This document shows positions 1-10,802 of a stretch of DNA of 64,000 nt, piece after piece. The position numbers were made by a program, and so were the translations under genes. The notes below the pieces were generated by a model, which was given only the letters and a program-made list of their open reading frames with translations, was not told the DNA's origin and did no database searches. Origin of the DNA: Lithodes maja (Eukaryota; Arthropoda; Malacostraca; Decapoda; Lithodidae); the NCBI GenBank assembly GCA_037953745.1, contig JBAKBP010000200.1:186001-250000 (forward strand). The letters run 5' to 3'. The first letter of the stretch is position 1. Every line of letters starts with the position of its first letter.

Positions 1-214
1 TTTGCGGCCTTTTTTTTTTGTATTACCGCTCTTTGTCTTTCCTGGCATAAGTCATAATAGAGTATCATAGAGTGTTAAGGACTGTCTTTTTATTCCTATA
101 TTGACCTCGCAATATAACTTAAACATTTCAAGCCCTCTTTACTTCTCTACTTTAGCGCACTTCTTGGTATACTTTATGAAACTGCTAATTAGGACTTCCG
201 ACATATTAATCACT
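1..214. other. AT-rich flank, no gene seen
   Basis: This stretch probably contains the 3' untranslated end of the minus-strand LINE whose coding remains begin at 215. I see no start-to-stop frame of note, no tail repeat and no other signal. Confidence 0.4.
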
Positions 215-1478
215 TTATAAAAAAACTCCTGTTTTTCTCAGGTTGGCATTGAGTTGGTTCTTAAACATAATGATAGATATATTGGCAATTACATTTGTTA
301 GCTTGTTCCACTCACTTATTATACTATAGCTGAAGAAGTTCTTAGTGACATCTAGGTTAGCTCTTCTGGTTAGCAGCTTCATGCTGTTATTTCGAGTGGG
401 AAGATAATTCAAAGAGAACAACACATTTGTGTCTACTCTGTCAAAGCCTTTTAAGATTTTGAAACATTCAATATGTTGGCCCTTAATCTTATCTTCTTGA
501 GTGAGAATAAATTAAGTTTTTCAGTCTTTCATCATATGTTTTGTTTTTCAGAGTAGGGATTAGTTTGGTTGCTCTTCTCTGTACTGTCTACATCGTTTCA
601 ATGTCTTTAACTAGGTATGGTGACCATAACTGCAACCGTATTCAAGGTGCGGTCTTACTAGGCTCTTGTAGAGTGGTATCATTATATCTTCACTCATATA
701 TTTGAAGGTCCTCTTGATGTCACCTAGCATTCTAATGGCCTTGCTCCTTGCTGCTGCGCATGGGTCTGATGATTTCAGGTCGTCTGTAATGATTATACCG
801 AGATCTTTGGCCTTTGGAACTTTATAATTATATATTTTGGTCAAAGAGGCTGTATTCATAGTTCTTGCTTGAGTTGCCACATTGAATTAATTGACATTTA
901 TCAATATTGAAAGGCATTTGCCACTTTATGAACCATTCTTCAATTTTGGTGAGACCTGTTTGCAAGTTTATACGATCTTCTTTGATAAATATGGTGTTTC
1001 CTATGATGGTGTCATCGGCAAATTTGGAGATTTAATTATTGATCCTGACGTCTAGGTCATTTATGTAAATTATGAAAAGGACAGGACCCAGCACCGATCC
1101 CTGTGGCACACCGCTGGTCACTGGTGTCCAGTTAGATTCTGTTTCATTTATAACTTCTCTCTGTCATCTGTTTGTTAGCCAGTCCTCGATCCAGTTGAAA
1201 ATCGATCCTATTATGCCTAGGGTCTTCATTATGGTTAGCAGTTTCTTATGGGATACTTTGTTGAATGCCTTTTGGAAGTCCAGGAAGATATTATCGAGAT
1301 ATTTGGTCACGTCATTTATCGTTAGGAGCCTGTTGTAAAATTCTATTATGTTAGTCACACACGAATTGTTTGATCTGAAACCGTGTTGACAATTTTTAAT
1401 TAGATTGTTGATTTCTAGATAGTCTACTATTTTATCCCTCTGGATTGATTCTAAGATTTTGCCTATAACTGAGTTTAA
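215..1478 (-). pseudogene. CR1-like LINE ORF2, 3' part (host copy 1)
   Basis: Remains of a non-LTR retrotransposon ORF2 (reverse transcriptase and C-terminal region). Read downward from 1478 there is an RT palm block containing LDFQKAFNKVSHKKLL near 1283-1240, a GSVLGP-like block near 1110-1065 in another frame, a FADDT catalytic motif at 1023-1009, then the typical KDLGI, SLVRPHLEYG and C-terminal blocks down to 215. Frames change several times and stops interrupt it, so it is dead. The upstream part of the same copy is at 3000-3343; the 1.5 kb between is a later insertion. Assignment to CR1-like is by motif resemblance only. Confidence 0.8.
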
Positions 1479-2924
1479 TTTGGGTTTAGAAAGGGTGTTG
1501 GCTCCTGTTATGCCTTGTCCTATTTGGTTCACCAGCTGCAGTCAAATCTTGGTGCAGTATTTGAAGCCATATTAGTATCACTGGACTTCAGTTCTGCCTT
1601 TGATAGAGTTAACCATAAAGCTTTGTTATAATTATAAACTAAAATTTATTGGCATAGGTGGCCCTTTTTATTCCATTTTAGATGAATTTTTATCTAATCG
1701 AAAACAATGTGTGGCTGTTGATGGGAAATGTAGTTCGGTGGTTGATGTAGTTTCTGGTGTTTCGCAGGGTAGTGTCCTTGGACCTGTTTTGTTTACATTA
1801 TATACCACTGATATGTGGCAGAATTTAGAGAATTAATTGATGGCCTATATGCTGACGAAACATCATTGTACTCATTTATTTCCTCACCAAGACATCCAGC
1901 TGACGTGGCCAATTCTATAAATAGAGATTTGGCAAAAATGTCTAGTTGGTGTTCTAATTGGGGCATGGTTTTGAATGCTAAGAAATCACAATCAATTATC
2001 TTTAGCCGTAGTAGAACTTTACATCCCATTCATCCACCTTTATTACTTAACAACAATACTTATCTTGATTTTTCTAATAATCTTAATCTACTTGGTGTTA
2101 CTTTAGATAGTAAGCTTACGTTTTAAGCTTATATTCATTCAGTTTCTTCGTCCATTGCTCAGAAAACTGGACTACTTAAAAAATGCAGAAACACTTTTGG
2201 CAATAATGATGCTATTTTACGTTCCTTCTTTGCATTCATTTTGACAACATTTGAATATTGCTCTACTGTGTGAATGTCTGCTGTTGATTGTCATCTTAGG
2301 TTACTTGATAGAGAAATCAATAACATAAGATTCTTGTTACCCAATCTAACTATTGACCTGCAGAAACGTAGATTGGTTTTAAGGCTGTAAATAATAATCA
2401 ATATCCACTTCATCCAGCTCTTTCGGAGCCTTTTACTGCTGCTCGCCTTACACGAGATTCTAATTACATTATGAAATAATAGAAACAACAAAGCGTTTTC
2501 TGTTGTTATATGTAATACATCTCAATGTTCACGCTGCTTCATTCCTAATATTTGCAAGGAGTGGAATGAATTACCAGACGAATGTGTATCGGCTTATGAT
2601 ATTACATAATTTATATCTAAAATAAATAAGCTTATTGTTTAATCAATTCAGATCTTAACTGTTTTCATTGTTTTCCTGTTTCATTTTTTTTCCCGTACAG
2701 ACTAAACACACATAACAAAGCCACTCCAACAGCTTCCTCTCTCTCCAACGCCCCTTCTCCCCTCTCTACACGCTTCAGAAAAATAGGAAAAGTAGAATGT
2801 AAATACGAGGTGCCGTTGTAAAGGCTTATCCCTCAATACTTCATCTGATCTGATGTCTCCCAGCGGGGCTACCCATGGTCTTGTAGGCGTGTCCTTTCTA
2901 CTGAGAGACTTCTGTATTTGTATG

Positions 2925-2979
<55 letters not shown>

Positions 2980-2998
2980 GAAGAAGAAGAAGAATAAA
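1479..2998 (+). mobile_element. 5'-truncated Jockey-like LINE insertion
   Basis: A plus-strand LINE fragment inserted in the minus-strand LINE. It starts abruptly inside RT at a fingers motif (FGFRKGVG, 1479-1502), continues with a LDFSSAFDRVNH palm block near 1579-1614, a GVSQGSVLGP block at 1759-1788, a shifted YADE-type version of the YADD motif near 1849-1860, and a C-terminal region to about 2640. A non-coding 3' UTR follows and it ends in an (ATA)n/(AAG)n tail. In-frame stops and frameshifts make it inactive. The 5' truncation plus simple-repeat tail is usual for LINE integration. Confidence 0.75.
2924..2995 (+). repeat. (ATA)n with AAG end, LINE tail
   Basis: About 60 bases of ATA/AAT triplets followed by four or five AAG triplets. 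Its position directly after a LINE 3' UTR and before resumption of the host LINE marks it as the tail of the inserted element rather than an independent microsatellite. Confidence 0.85.
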
Positions 2999-2999
2999 C

Positions 3000-3343
3000 C
3001 AATCGATCTGTAGTTGTTAGCCAGAGACTTATCTCTCATTTTGAAAATAGGGGTTATATTTGCCTCTTTCCAAGCAGTGGGGACTAGGCCTTCTTGTTGT
3101 AGGGATGCATTGAAGATCTGGCTTAGTGGTTCCGCGGTTTCTTCCTTAACGTTGTTTAGTATTCTAGGGTGGAGTTAACCTGGGCCTGGCGATATTTATT
3201 AGGGTCCAGGTTGTTTAACCTGGTTGATACGTCATTTGCCGAGTTGTACAAGTTGTCGTCGATTTAAAGATGACTTGTGATAGGAGGTTGGTGGACCGAA
3301 TCTGTTTGTTCTCGAGTGAATACTGAGTTGAAGAAGGAATTTA
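3000..3343 (-). pseudogene. CR1-like LINE ORF2, RT start (host copy 1)
   Basis: Minus-strand continuation of the LINE at 215-1478. It encodes a pre-RT block (LNSFFNSVFTREQ near 3340-3300) and the RT entry block ANITPIFKMRDKSLANNYRS near 3070-3005. The last residues read directly into the NSVIGKILES block at 1476-1447 once the plus-strand insertion at 1479-2998 is removed, which shows both pieces are one copy. It contains at least one stop and is not functional. Confidence 0.75.
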
Positions 3344-3360
3344 GAGAGAGAGAGAGAGAG
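3343..3360. repeat. (GA)n microsatellite
   Basis: Nine GA units at the edge of the preceding LINE fragment. It may mark the boundary with the next LINE fragment. Confidence 0.8.
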
Positions 3361-3399
3361 TTACAAGGAATAGTTAGTATCTCAAAGACCTTGCGATCC

Positions 3400-4306
3400 A
3401 ATCTGGGGAGATACTCGAAGTGAAAGGAGAGAGACTGTTTAGTGCACTACACTCATTACAGAGTGTGCAAAATACCATCTACTCTCTTTTTTTAACTGCT
3501 CTACTGAAGAAATGTTTACAACTTCTGAGGGCGGATTGTTCCAGGTAGAACAGATTTTATATGTGAAAAAGTTTCCTCAAATACTAGTGCTGAACCTTTT
3601 CAATTCTAATTTCCAACCATGGTTGCGTGTTGTATTCATATTGAGGCCAAACATTTTGCTATAATCCACGTCGTCAAACCCATTAAGTATTTTAAAAACT
3701 TCAATGAGCTGACCTCGTAGTCTGCGTGTCTCCAACTGAAAACGATTAAGAGCTGTCAACCGGTCCTTATAGCTCAGTCTTTTAATCTGTGGAATAAGTT
3801 TGCAGCCCTAGCTTGTATTCTTTCCAGTCGCTCTATATCTTTCCTGAGTGCTGGAGACCAGAATTGAATAGCATAATCTAGGAGATGCCGTATCAGAGCG
3901 TTGTAAAGTGTAAGGACTATTTCCTTATTTCTATACTTAAATTGCCTCTTAATATGGCCAAATAATGTCTGAGCTTTCTTCTCTACTTCAATGCACTGCT
4001 TGGAAAACTTTAGGTCACTGCTAATCAGAACACCCAAATCCTTTTCCAAGTCAGTCACTTCCAGAGGCATTCCCAATAGCGAATAGCCTGACTTGGGGTT
4101 TGCTTGGTCGATATGCATCACCATGCACTTTTCCAAGTTTAGAGGCATCTGCCATGTCTCCGACAATTCACCCAGTCTGTTGAGGTCCATCCTGAGCTGT
4201 TCAACCCCTTTGGGTTCCTTCACATTCATTCCAAGCTCTATGTTGTCTGCAAACTTGGAGATCACACTCAACAGACCAATATCGATGTCATTGACATAAT
4301 TATGAT

Positions 4307-4310
<4 letters not shown>
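3400..4310 (-). pseudogene. CR1-like LINE ORF2, C-terminal half (copy 2)
   Basis: A second minus-strand CR1-like ORF2 fragment. Reading down from 4310 it begins in the palm with YVNDIDIGLLSVISKFADN (catalytic FADD degraded to FADN near 4265-4250), then the WQMPLNLEKC block, the DLGVLISSDLKFSKQ block, the DYAIQFWSPALRKDIERLER block, and in a shifted frame the RRLRGQLIEVFKILNGFDDV block at about 3723-3664. The carboxy end runs to roughly 3440. It starts exactly at a long GA tract, and the missing upstream half is not seen in the window. At least one frameshift lies near 3760-3780. Confidence 0.8.

Positions 4311-4382
<72 letters not shown>
4311..4382. repeat. (AG)n microsatellite
   Basis: About 36 uninterrupted AG units. 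It abuts the truncated edge of the LINE copy at 3400-4310. Confidence 0.95.
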
Positions 4383-4385
<3 letters not shown>

Positions 4386-5959
4386 AAGCCAACTCCCTCT
4401 CTCTAACTGTATAAGAACTAATGATGTTAGGTAGTGTAAAGAGAGTGTTGTAATGAAGGTAACAGCCCAGCCGGACACTTACGCCGGGAACTGCGGCACT
4501 CGTTCTGGCGGAGGTAGAAAAGTTTACCCCCGGGATCACCAATATAACCAGGTGTAGAGGCGGAAGTCACACCTAACCTTTTTTCGGCAACTATCGGTTG
4601 CTAACTTTATCCTGGCTACATTTTGGGTGCATTTGGCTTTGATATTGGCCAGATATGAATTACAGTTGCGGTTATTATTCTTGTCTATAAATGTTGGAAG
4701 CTATCTTAGGCTGAATAGAATCATATTAATTCTTTGCACTGCTATTGACAAATAGATCCTGTTGTACATCAGTGGTCATTGATGTTGTATACAAGTTGGA
4801 AGCTATCTCGGGGTGAATTGCATCTCCTTATTTATTATTGCCTTGATATGTACATTTCGGAGTTTGTTTAATAAGGTTGAAGGCTCAAAATGTATCAACA
4901 CATTTTTGGCCGCGACTGTACGTGCGCTATTTACGGCAACGGTCAGTCGGCAACTTTATTACGGGTGCATTGTTCATTGTTCATTGTTCGGGTTATATTG
5001 TATTTGTAATAGACTGTGTCACATGTCAACTGATTCCAACAACTTCCATTTTTTTTTTTTTTTTTTTTTTTTTGCAACAATTTATTAATTTCGGCCACTA
5101 GGTTGAAGGTAGATTGCTTTGGGTGGTTGCATTTATATAGAGGTTTATTTCAGAAGAGGTGCTGAATAATATAACCCCAAAGCTAATTCTACAGATTTTC
5201 CTTATCTCCTAGTAGATTTAGGTAAGGTTTGATTAGGAATTTGTATGGGCTAAAATCATCAGTAATATCGTCGCAAAAGTTGTCTTAAAACTTACCAAAT
5301 ATTAAAACTGATAATCCTATTGTTTAACCTCTTCACATACCTTCCACCCAAATGAAAAGTACCACCTCACATAATCACCGATCTGTTTCGCCTTGGCCAA
5401 GCGATACCAGCTGATAAAATGTTAATGTGTTGCCCAAATATTATTGGACAATGTCGACCGATCAAAAGTTGCCGGAGAAGCACTCATTTGAATCAGTCTT
5501 ATCACTAAACTCACCGGACGTTTTCAGGCTTATTATGGTGCTGTTTGTATTATTATTGTTGGTTTTATTTATATATTTGTTTATATATTTATATATTTTA
5601 TTGCATTTTCGAGCAATGTATTTTTAGTGTATTTCCTAGACTAAAATCTCCTCAGTCCCTATTCAAGCTATAAACTTACCTAGATTTTCCTTCTAATGTG
5701 TATATTTTTATATATAAAATGTTCCTTCCTAAGACCACTTTCTCATAAATTGCAGGCTCGCTAACGTTCGCTCAGAAAATTCAACACCTGAATCGGTCGA
5801 AGCGTCTTATAGTCACCAAACTATTACGAAGGAATACAAAGGAAGACAAGCAACAAGACCTAATGGCCCTTACTAGGTTAAGATTGCCATAGCCATCAAC
5901 TGAAGGGCTCCAACTCCAGAAAGAATGTGCCCCAGAAACAACATTATAGTACTATGTAC
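4383..5959. other. No gene seen; poly(T) inside
   Basis: About 1.6 kb without a convincing coding region. It has a 25-T run at 5049-5073 and a loosely repeated motif around 'gttggaagctatct' at about 4693 and 4796. The short frames over the T run are low-complexity artefacts. Confidence 0.5.
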
Positions 5960-6290
5960 CTTACTGATACGGTCACATCACTCGGGCATGAACGCAGTCA
6001 GTCGGGGATTCATGGCAAGATAATTGTTAATGCGATACAACAACACTTCTAGGCAATTTATTCCATAAGTTAACCACTGCTGAAAAAGAAGTGTTTCGCT
6101 TAATGTGAATGAAAAACCTAAATTTCTGACAATTTTGTAACCATTAATTCTTGTGTAATTTGAGTTATCTAGTGTGAAGTATTTACTTGCATCCATGTTG
6201 TCATGGCCTTTGATAATTTAAAAAAATTAAACTTGGATTATGTCCCCTCTCCTTCTGCAGTTTGTCAAGGTAAACAGGTTTAACTCTTAA
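5960..6290 (-). pseudogene. CR1-like LINE C-terminus (host copy B, piece 1)
   Basis: Carboxy-terminal end of a CR1-like ORF2 on the minus strand. Readable blocks include FKIIKGHDNMDASKYF (partly shifted, about 6230-6180), TLDNSNYTRINGYKIV (about 6178-6131) and NPRLTAFMPE ending near 5978. It contains stops and frameshifts. It is the 3' end of the copy whose RT lies at 6836-7408 and 15663-16175 and whose pre-RT part lies at 21032-21510; the pieces are separated by three later insertions. Confidence 0.75.
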
Positions 6291-6835
6291 TTTGTTTGTA
6301 TTTCTATGTGAGTGAGGGAGACAAAAGTCAGAACTGCCTGTAGCAAGTGCCTCCCCTAGAGATGAAAGAGTGACAGGGTCAAAATCAAGGGACGTTCAAG
6401 CCAAAATGCCTGGACACACGGAGTTTGAAGCAATTTAAGTCATAGAAAGAGGGAAAGACTGATTCTGGGAGAGAGTTCCAGAGCTCAGCTGTTGAATAGA
6501 AGAAAGACTGAGAATAACATTTCACTCTTGGGTTGGAGAGTTGCACAGAGTAGGGGTGGGATTGTGTTGCAAGACGGGTGCTATGTGCTCTACGGAGAAG
6601 AGGTGGTATACACTGAGAGAGCTCTGAGGAACACTGATTATTGTAATAGCGGTAGAATAGTGAGAGAGATGCAACATTCCGGTGAAGAGAGAGAGAGAGA
6701 CTGCAGAGAATTGGTGAGTGGACGTGAGTTAATGAGACGGAAGGCCTTCTCTTCTACTTTGTCTAGACATGCTGTGTGAGAGGATCCTCCCCACACGTGT
6801 GAACAATACTCCATACATGGACGCACTGAGCCCAT
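6291..6835 (-). mobile_element. 3' end of Jockey-like LINE (family of 35286-38262)
   Basis: A minus-strand 3' fragment closely matching the last half-kilobase of the open LINE at 35286-38262, including its 3' UTR start (compare 6305-6420 with 35305-35420). It encodes the block VRPCMEYCSHVWGGSSHT and KAFRLINSRPLTNSLQ near 6830-6690, then decays through frameshifts. It is strongly 5'-truncated, with a T-rich left edge corresponding to its poly(A) tail. It separates pieces 1 and 2 of host LINE copy B. Confidence 0.8.
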
Positions 6836-7408
6836 ATGGTTTATTACATAGTTGGGGAATAATTTTAGTTACTCTCCGTTGTACTCTCTCTAGTTTTTCA
6901 ATTTTCTTTTTATTCTTTGTGTTAATGGCAACTAAAACTGGACACAATATTCCAAATGCGGACAAACCAATTAATTATAAAAAGTGCGTATAACGTTTTG
7001 GATTTATCTTTAAAAGATCTCCCAATGAAGCCAATAATTATATTTGCATTTTCCACAACTTTAGCGCACTATTGGATAGGTTTTAAATCGCTTGTTATAA
7101 TGACTCCAAGACCAGTTTCATTATTTACGTTCATTAGTTGAAGTCCGTTAATTGGATAGTTTGCGCTTTCATTTGTCCTACTGTGTGAAGCCCATTTCAT
7201 TTGTCTATATTGAAATGCATCTTCTGAGCCCAGTTTGATAGCTTGTCTAGATCATTTTAAATCTCTTGTAGGTACGATGATGAATTTACTTTGTTTGCTT
7301 TGTTTGTGTTATCAGCGAATTTGGAGGTTTGCATGATTGTCCATCATCAATATCGTTAATATAAATAAGAAATAAAATTGGATCGAGTACTGAGTCTTGT
7401 GGTAGGCT
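6836..7408 (-). pseudogene. CR1-like LINE RT (host copy B, piece 2)
   Basis: Minus-strand RT region running from the palm (DSVLDPILFLIYINDIDDG just below 7405) through a degraded catalytic region to the block KKIEKLERVQRRVTKIIPQL near 6900-6840. It ends at the Gypsy-1 LTR on the right and resumes at 15659 beyond it. Many stops and frame changes make it non-functional. Confidence 0.75.
7405..7408. repeat. Target-site duplication GGCT (left)
   Basis: The four bases before the left LTR are GGCT and the four after the right LTR (15659-15662) are also GGCT, a 4-bp duplication as produced by a Ty3/gypsy-type integrase. Confidence 0.8.
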
Positions 7409-9258
7409 TGTGACGCATGTCGAGTATGAGCATGCTGTACAGAACGCCCAGTCAGGCCCCACTCTCGCTAGGATCGTCAGGGCAGGAACTTTGGCTGTAG
7501 TCTGTGTAGAGTTTCCTAACTCAGTTTATGTGAACCGTTGTACTATAAGTATTATCATTATGTATTTTGTTTTCTTCTAAGTCAACGAGTTATATTTTAT
7601 ATCATTAGATATAAGTATTGTGTGTGGGACTTGTATGTAATGATATGATGAGAGAGAGAGTTATGTGGCGCCGGCCGGTGAGCGCGCCACGAGGTGTGTA
7701 GGCCTCACTCCCTCACTCCCTCCTCCCTTCCTCCCTTTCAGCGCGTGGGAAGTTCTTTGTCAATCCCAGATTGAGAGAGTATATGACGTCATGATTGCCA
7801 GTGGGCGGTCCTTAAGTAGTTTGAGATATGCCGCTAGAGGGCCGAGTATAAAAAGAGAGGTTTTTGCCACCATGCTTCAGAACTCATCAGGCAAAGCGAC
7901 CTCTCATATCCCTTGCAACTATCCATATTCTTCCGACTGATGTGAACTTTCTCTACTCTCTGAACAGCCTACCTTCTTCTCTTCTCGTCCCTGTGTAACC
8001 TCCATGACCCCTTTGGTGCAGATTTAGTCAGCCAAAGTATTATCGCTTGAGTTCTCACGAGATAAGTGCCTGTTAGATAGCCTATTTTTGGAAGGGTTAA
8101 CTAGAATAGGATTGATTGATGTTTGTTGCACTCGTATATGTATTTCCCTGTGTGCGATTATTCATGTTCCTGTTTTCTGCTGGTTTAGGTAATGCTAGAC
8201 TGGGATAGGGTTCCTCGAGTTGTGATTTCCTATGAGTGCTAGGTTGGTTGAACCAGCACAATTGCAACGGAGACGTGGGAAGCCTAGGGGGTCTTTTTGA
8301 TTGTGTACCGTGGGAGTTTAGCACTGTGTTGCGAGTGAGGGCTTTTGCCTGTGCCACCCAACACTGTGCTATCTCATTTGCTTGACTTTGAGAGGATCGC
8401 CAGGAGAGAACCAGATACTAGTGATCTGGATCTCTCAAGAGAGCATCCCGTCAATTAGCGTAATTTGGCCGCACAGTCTTAAGGACCTCGCTAGGCTACG
8501 AGCCGCTTGCTCAGCCATTGTCTCTTAACCTTAGATATCCCAGCTAGACTTTGCTCGACCAGCAGATACAGCATAGTATTGAAGCTTCTCCTTATGTATA
8601 TTATTGTTTAAGCACTATTGATTTCATGTGTGGCACGCTTAGCTACTTCAGAGATTAGTGGCCCACGAGCACAATCTTAGTAGGCTATTGCCAGTGCATT
8701 GTCGGAGTGCTTCTTCTTAATGTTTGCCATATCCTATTGCTTATTCTTATAATTCTTCTTATGTCAATTTAAAGCCTTTAATTACCAGTGAGTTATTCAT
8801 TAAATTGCTGTTCAAAATCCGATACTTACTTCTTATGAGTATTCGAGAAGCATCTAACTTATCAGAAGATTCCTTGCTTGATGCTCGAGGACTATTGTTT
8901 AACGTAACGTAATAGTGCCGATCCGAAGTAGAGGGTGGAGGACTTCTTAAGTTCTTAGTTCAAGGGTGGATTACTTCGGCTTCGGCCAACACTATTCTTT
9001 AGTGTTGTAGTACTTTCTTCTTTGTTTGATTGTTGACCAGACTAGATAACTCCCGTCTTGCTATTAGTCTGTTGTGTGAAACGCTAGTACCGAGTTCTTG
9101 TATACCCCGTTATAGCAGATAGAACTCTGGAGGGTAGTGGCGTTTTTTGTTCGGCTGGCAGTACTCTGGGGTTGGGATCGTGTGTTTCCGTTGTGGCAGC
9201 GAGCCATACTCGAGTCCTGTGTAAGAGCCCTAGTGTACCCGAGTGCCCGGTCGTAACA
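7409..9258 (+). repeat. Gypsy-1 5' LTR (1,850 bp)
   Basis: Starts TGTGACGCATGTC and ends CGGTCGTAACA. It matches 13809-15658 at a constant offset of 6,400. It is unusually long for an LTR. It contains a TATA box at 7847-7853 about 440 bp from its start; the transcription start and polyadenylation site are not resolved. Short frames inside it are repeated in the other LTR and are not genes. Confidence 0.93.
7847..7853 (+). promoter_or_regulatory. TATA box in 5' LTR
   Basis: TATAAAA inside a GC-rich stretch, the best core-promoter candidate of the LTR. The identical copy in the 3' LTR is at 14247-14253. Confidence 0.6.
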
Positions 9259-9260
9259 AA

Positions 9261-9278
9261 TGGCGACCTTGCTTAGGA
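9261..9278 (+). other. Gypsy-1 primer binding site
   Basis: TGGCGACCTTGCTTAGGA begins two bases after the LTR and starts with the TGG expected opposite a tRNA CCA end. The first twelve bases are the same in Gypsy-2. The complement ends GGTCGCCA, which from memory fits an arginine tRNA best; the tRNA identity is not verified. Confidence 0.6.
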
Positions 9279-9473
9279 TTTTGTGAACAGTATAATTTTT
9301 TGCAGAGTTGTACAACATTTGTTTGTTGGTACTTTAGCGTACATATTGAAGAATATTTTTTTTTTGTAAGGCAATTAGGAGAGCATTTAAGAGACTCCAG
9401 TTAATTTAGTAATTAGTGCTTGCATAAGGGAGTTTAACACTTTTGTCTCGAGAATTTTTTGGTGAACTTCAGT

Positions 9474-10802
9474 ATGTCGGGCCCTAGTACTGACGAGGAG
9501 CGAGAGATGCTAAGTGAGGAGGTGCCGTTAGTAACTAGTGAGGAGGATGCTAGACTTTTTGTGAGTAAGCAGTACCACGTGACGGAGGAGAGGCTGACTG
9601 GGGTGAATGTTTATGGCTTGCACCTGATAGCCAAGGTTTTGGGTCTATCCAATGTAGGAGGGATGTCCAAGGGGGAGCTGATTTCCTGGGTGTTGCGTGG
9701 GCGACATGGGGTTTCGGAGGAGAGGGCGTTTGGGGGGGTTCCTCCCCAGATCCCCTCTCACTCGACTCCCACAGTGCCGTCCACTCAGTTGCCGGAGGTT
9801 AGCACTCTCCCACAGAGGGATGAGCATTGGAAGATTGGAGTGCCCTCGGGCGGTGCGTATGGTGGTTCCCCAGTTCTTGCCCCCCCTCCTTCAGTAGTGG
9901 CAGCTCCCTCTTCCGGCCTGTCTCCTGAGATGATATTTAAACTCGAGCTTGCTAAAATTGAGATTGAGGCTAGGAAGCAGGAGATGGAGAATGAGTCTAG
10001 GAGGCATGAGAAGGAGATGGAGGCTGAGTCTAGGAGGTATGCAATCGAGGCTGAGTCTAGGAAGTATGCGATTGAGGCTGAGTCTAGGAAGCAGGAGAAT
10101 GAGACTAGGAGGCACGAGGCTGAGCTTAGATACGACTCCGAGAAATATTGTGCTCAGATAGACTTAGATAAGACTCGTGCAGAGTCGACAGGGATTCGGA
10201 TGGGCCGTGAGGGCCAAGTAAGAGAACAGTCCTTGTCTCACTTAGTCAAATTGGTGCCGGCATTTAGTGAAACTGAAGTCACAGAATTTTTTAATCGTTT
10301 TGAGAAGAAGTGTAGGGAGCATAATTGGCCTGAAGAGAAGTGGGCAGCTCTAGTCTCCTCAAGACTTACGGGTAAGGGTCTGAAGGCTTATGATGCACTG
10401 CCTTTAGAGTCTTGCATTGACTACCCAGTATTGAAGAGAGCTGTCCTACGGGCATACGAGTTGCAACCAGAAACATATCGATTGAAGTTTCGGGGTGTTA
10501 CGAAGACTAGGGAGGCGACCTTTCTTGAACATGCCCGGGACTTAAAAGATGCACTTGCTAACTGGACACGTTCTGAGAAAGCTGAGACGGGCCGAACAGT
10601 TGACTGGCTGTTTCTGCTCGAGCAGTTTTATAAGTGTACTGGTGCAGATATGACTTTAACTATTAAAGAAAAGAACCCTAAAACTCTACAGGAGGCAGCT
10701 GAGATGGCTGACCTCCGGCTATCATTAATTCGTGGGTGCGGGTCTGCCCAGCGTAGTGAGGCAGGTAACAAGGGGCGTGACACCCCACCCCCCCCGAGTT
10801 AG
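9474..10802 (+). CDS. gag: Gag with coiled coil and SCAN-like region
   Basis: Structural protein of Gypsy-1, 442 residues from the first ATG (9474); the open frame runs slightly further upstream without an ATG. The first 150 residues are proline- and serine-rich. About residues 160-240 form a highly charged coiled-coil array with repeated ESRKYAIEA-type units. The capsid-like part begins near residue 255 (LVKLVPAF) and contains PETYRLKFRG at about 332 and an EQF block near 390, an arrangement resembling the vertebrate SCAN domain, which is thought to descend from Gmr1-like capsids. The frame stops at 10800-10802 just after a run of C; the zinc knuckle follows in the +1 frame. Gypsy-2 has the same region in one frame with pol. 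Confidence 0.85.
   Translation: MSGPSTDEEREMLSEEVPLVTSEEDARLFVSKQYHVTEERLTGVNVYGLHLIAKVLGLSNVGGMSKGELISWVLRGRHGVSEERAFGGVPPQIPSHSTPTVPSTQLPEVSTLPQRDEHWKIGVPSGGAYGGSPVLAPPPSVVAAPSSGLSPEMIFKLELAKIEIEARKQEMENESRRHEKEMEAESRRYAIEAESRKYAIEAESRKQENETRRHEAELRYDSEKYCAQIDLDKTRAESTGIRMGREGQVREQSLSHLVKLVPAFSETEVTEFFNRFEKKCREHNWPEEKWAALVSSRLTGKGLKAYDALPLESCIDYPVLKRAVLRAYELQPETYRLKFRGVTKTREATFLEHARDLKDALANWTRSEKAETGRTVDWLFLLEQFYKCTGADMTLTIKEKNPKTLQEAAEMADLRLSLIRGCGSAQRSEAGNKGRDTPPPPS

Noticed and set aside
7665..7940. 91-codon frame repeated at 14065-14340
   Set aside because: It lies in the Gypsy-1 LTR over the TATA box and is duplicated only because the LTR is; no known protein motif.
9459..9473. Gag start at 9459
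   Set aside because: The codon there is TTG; the first ATG in frame is at 9474.
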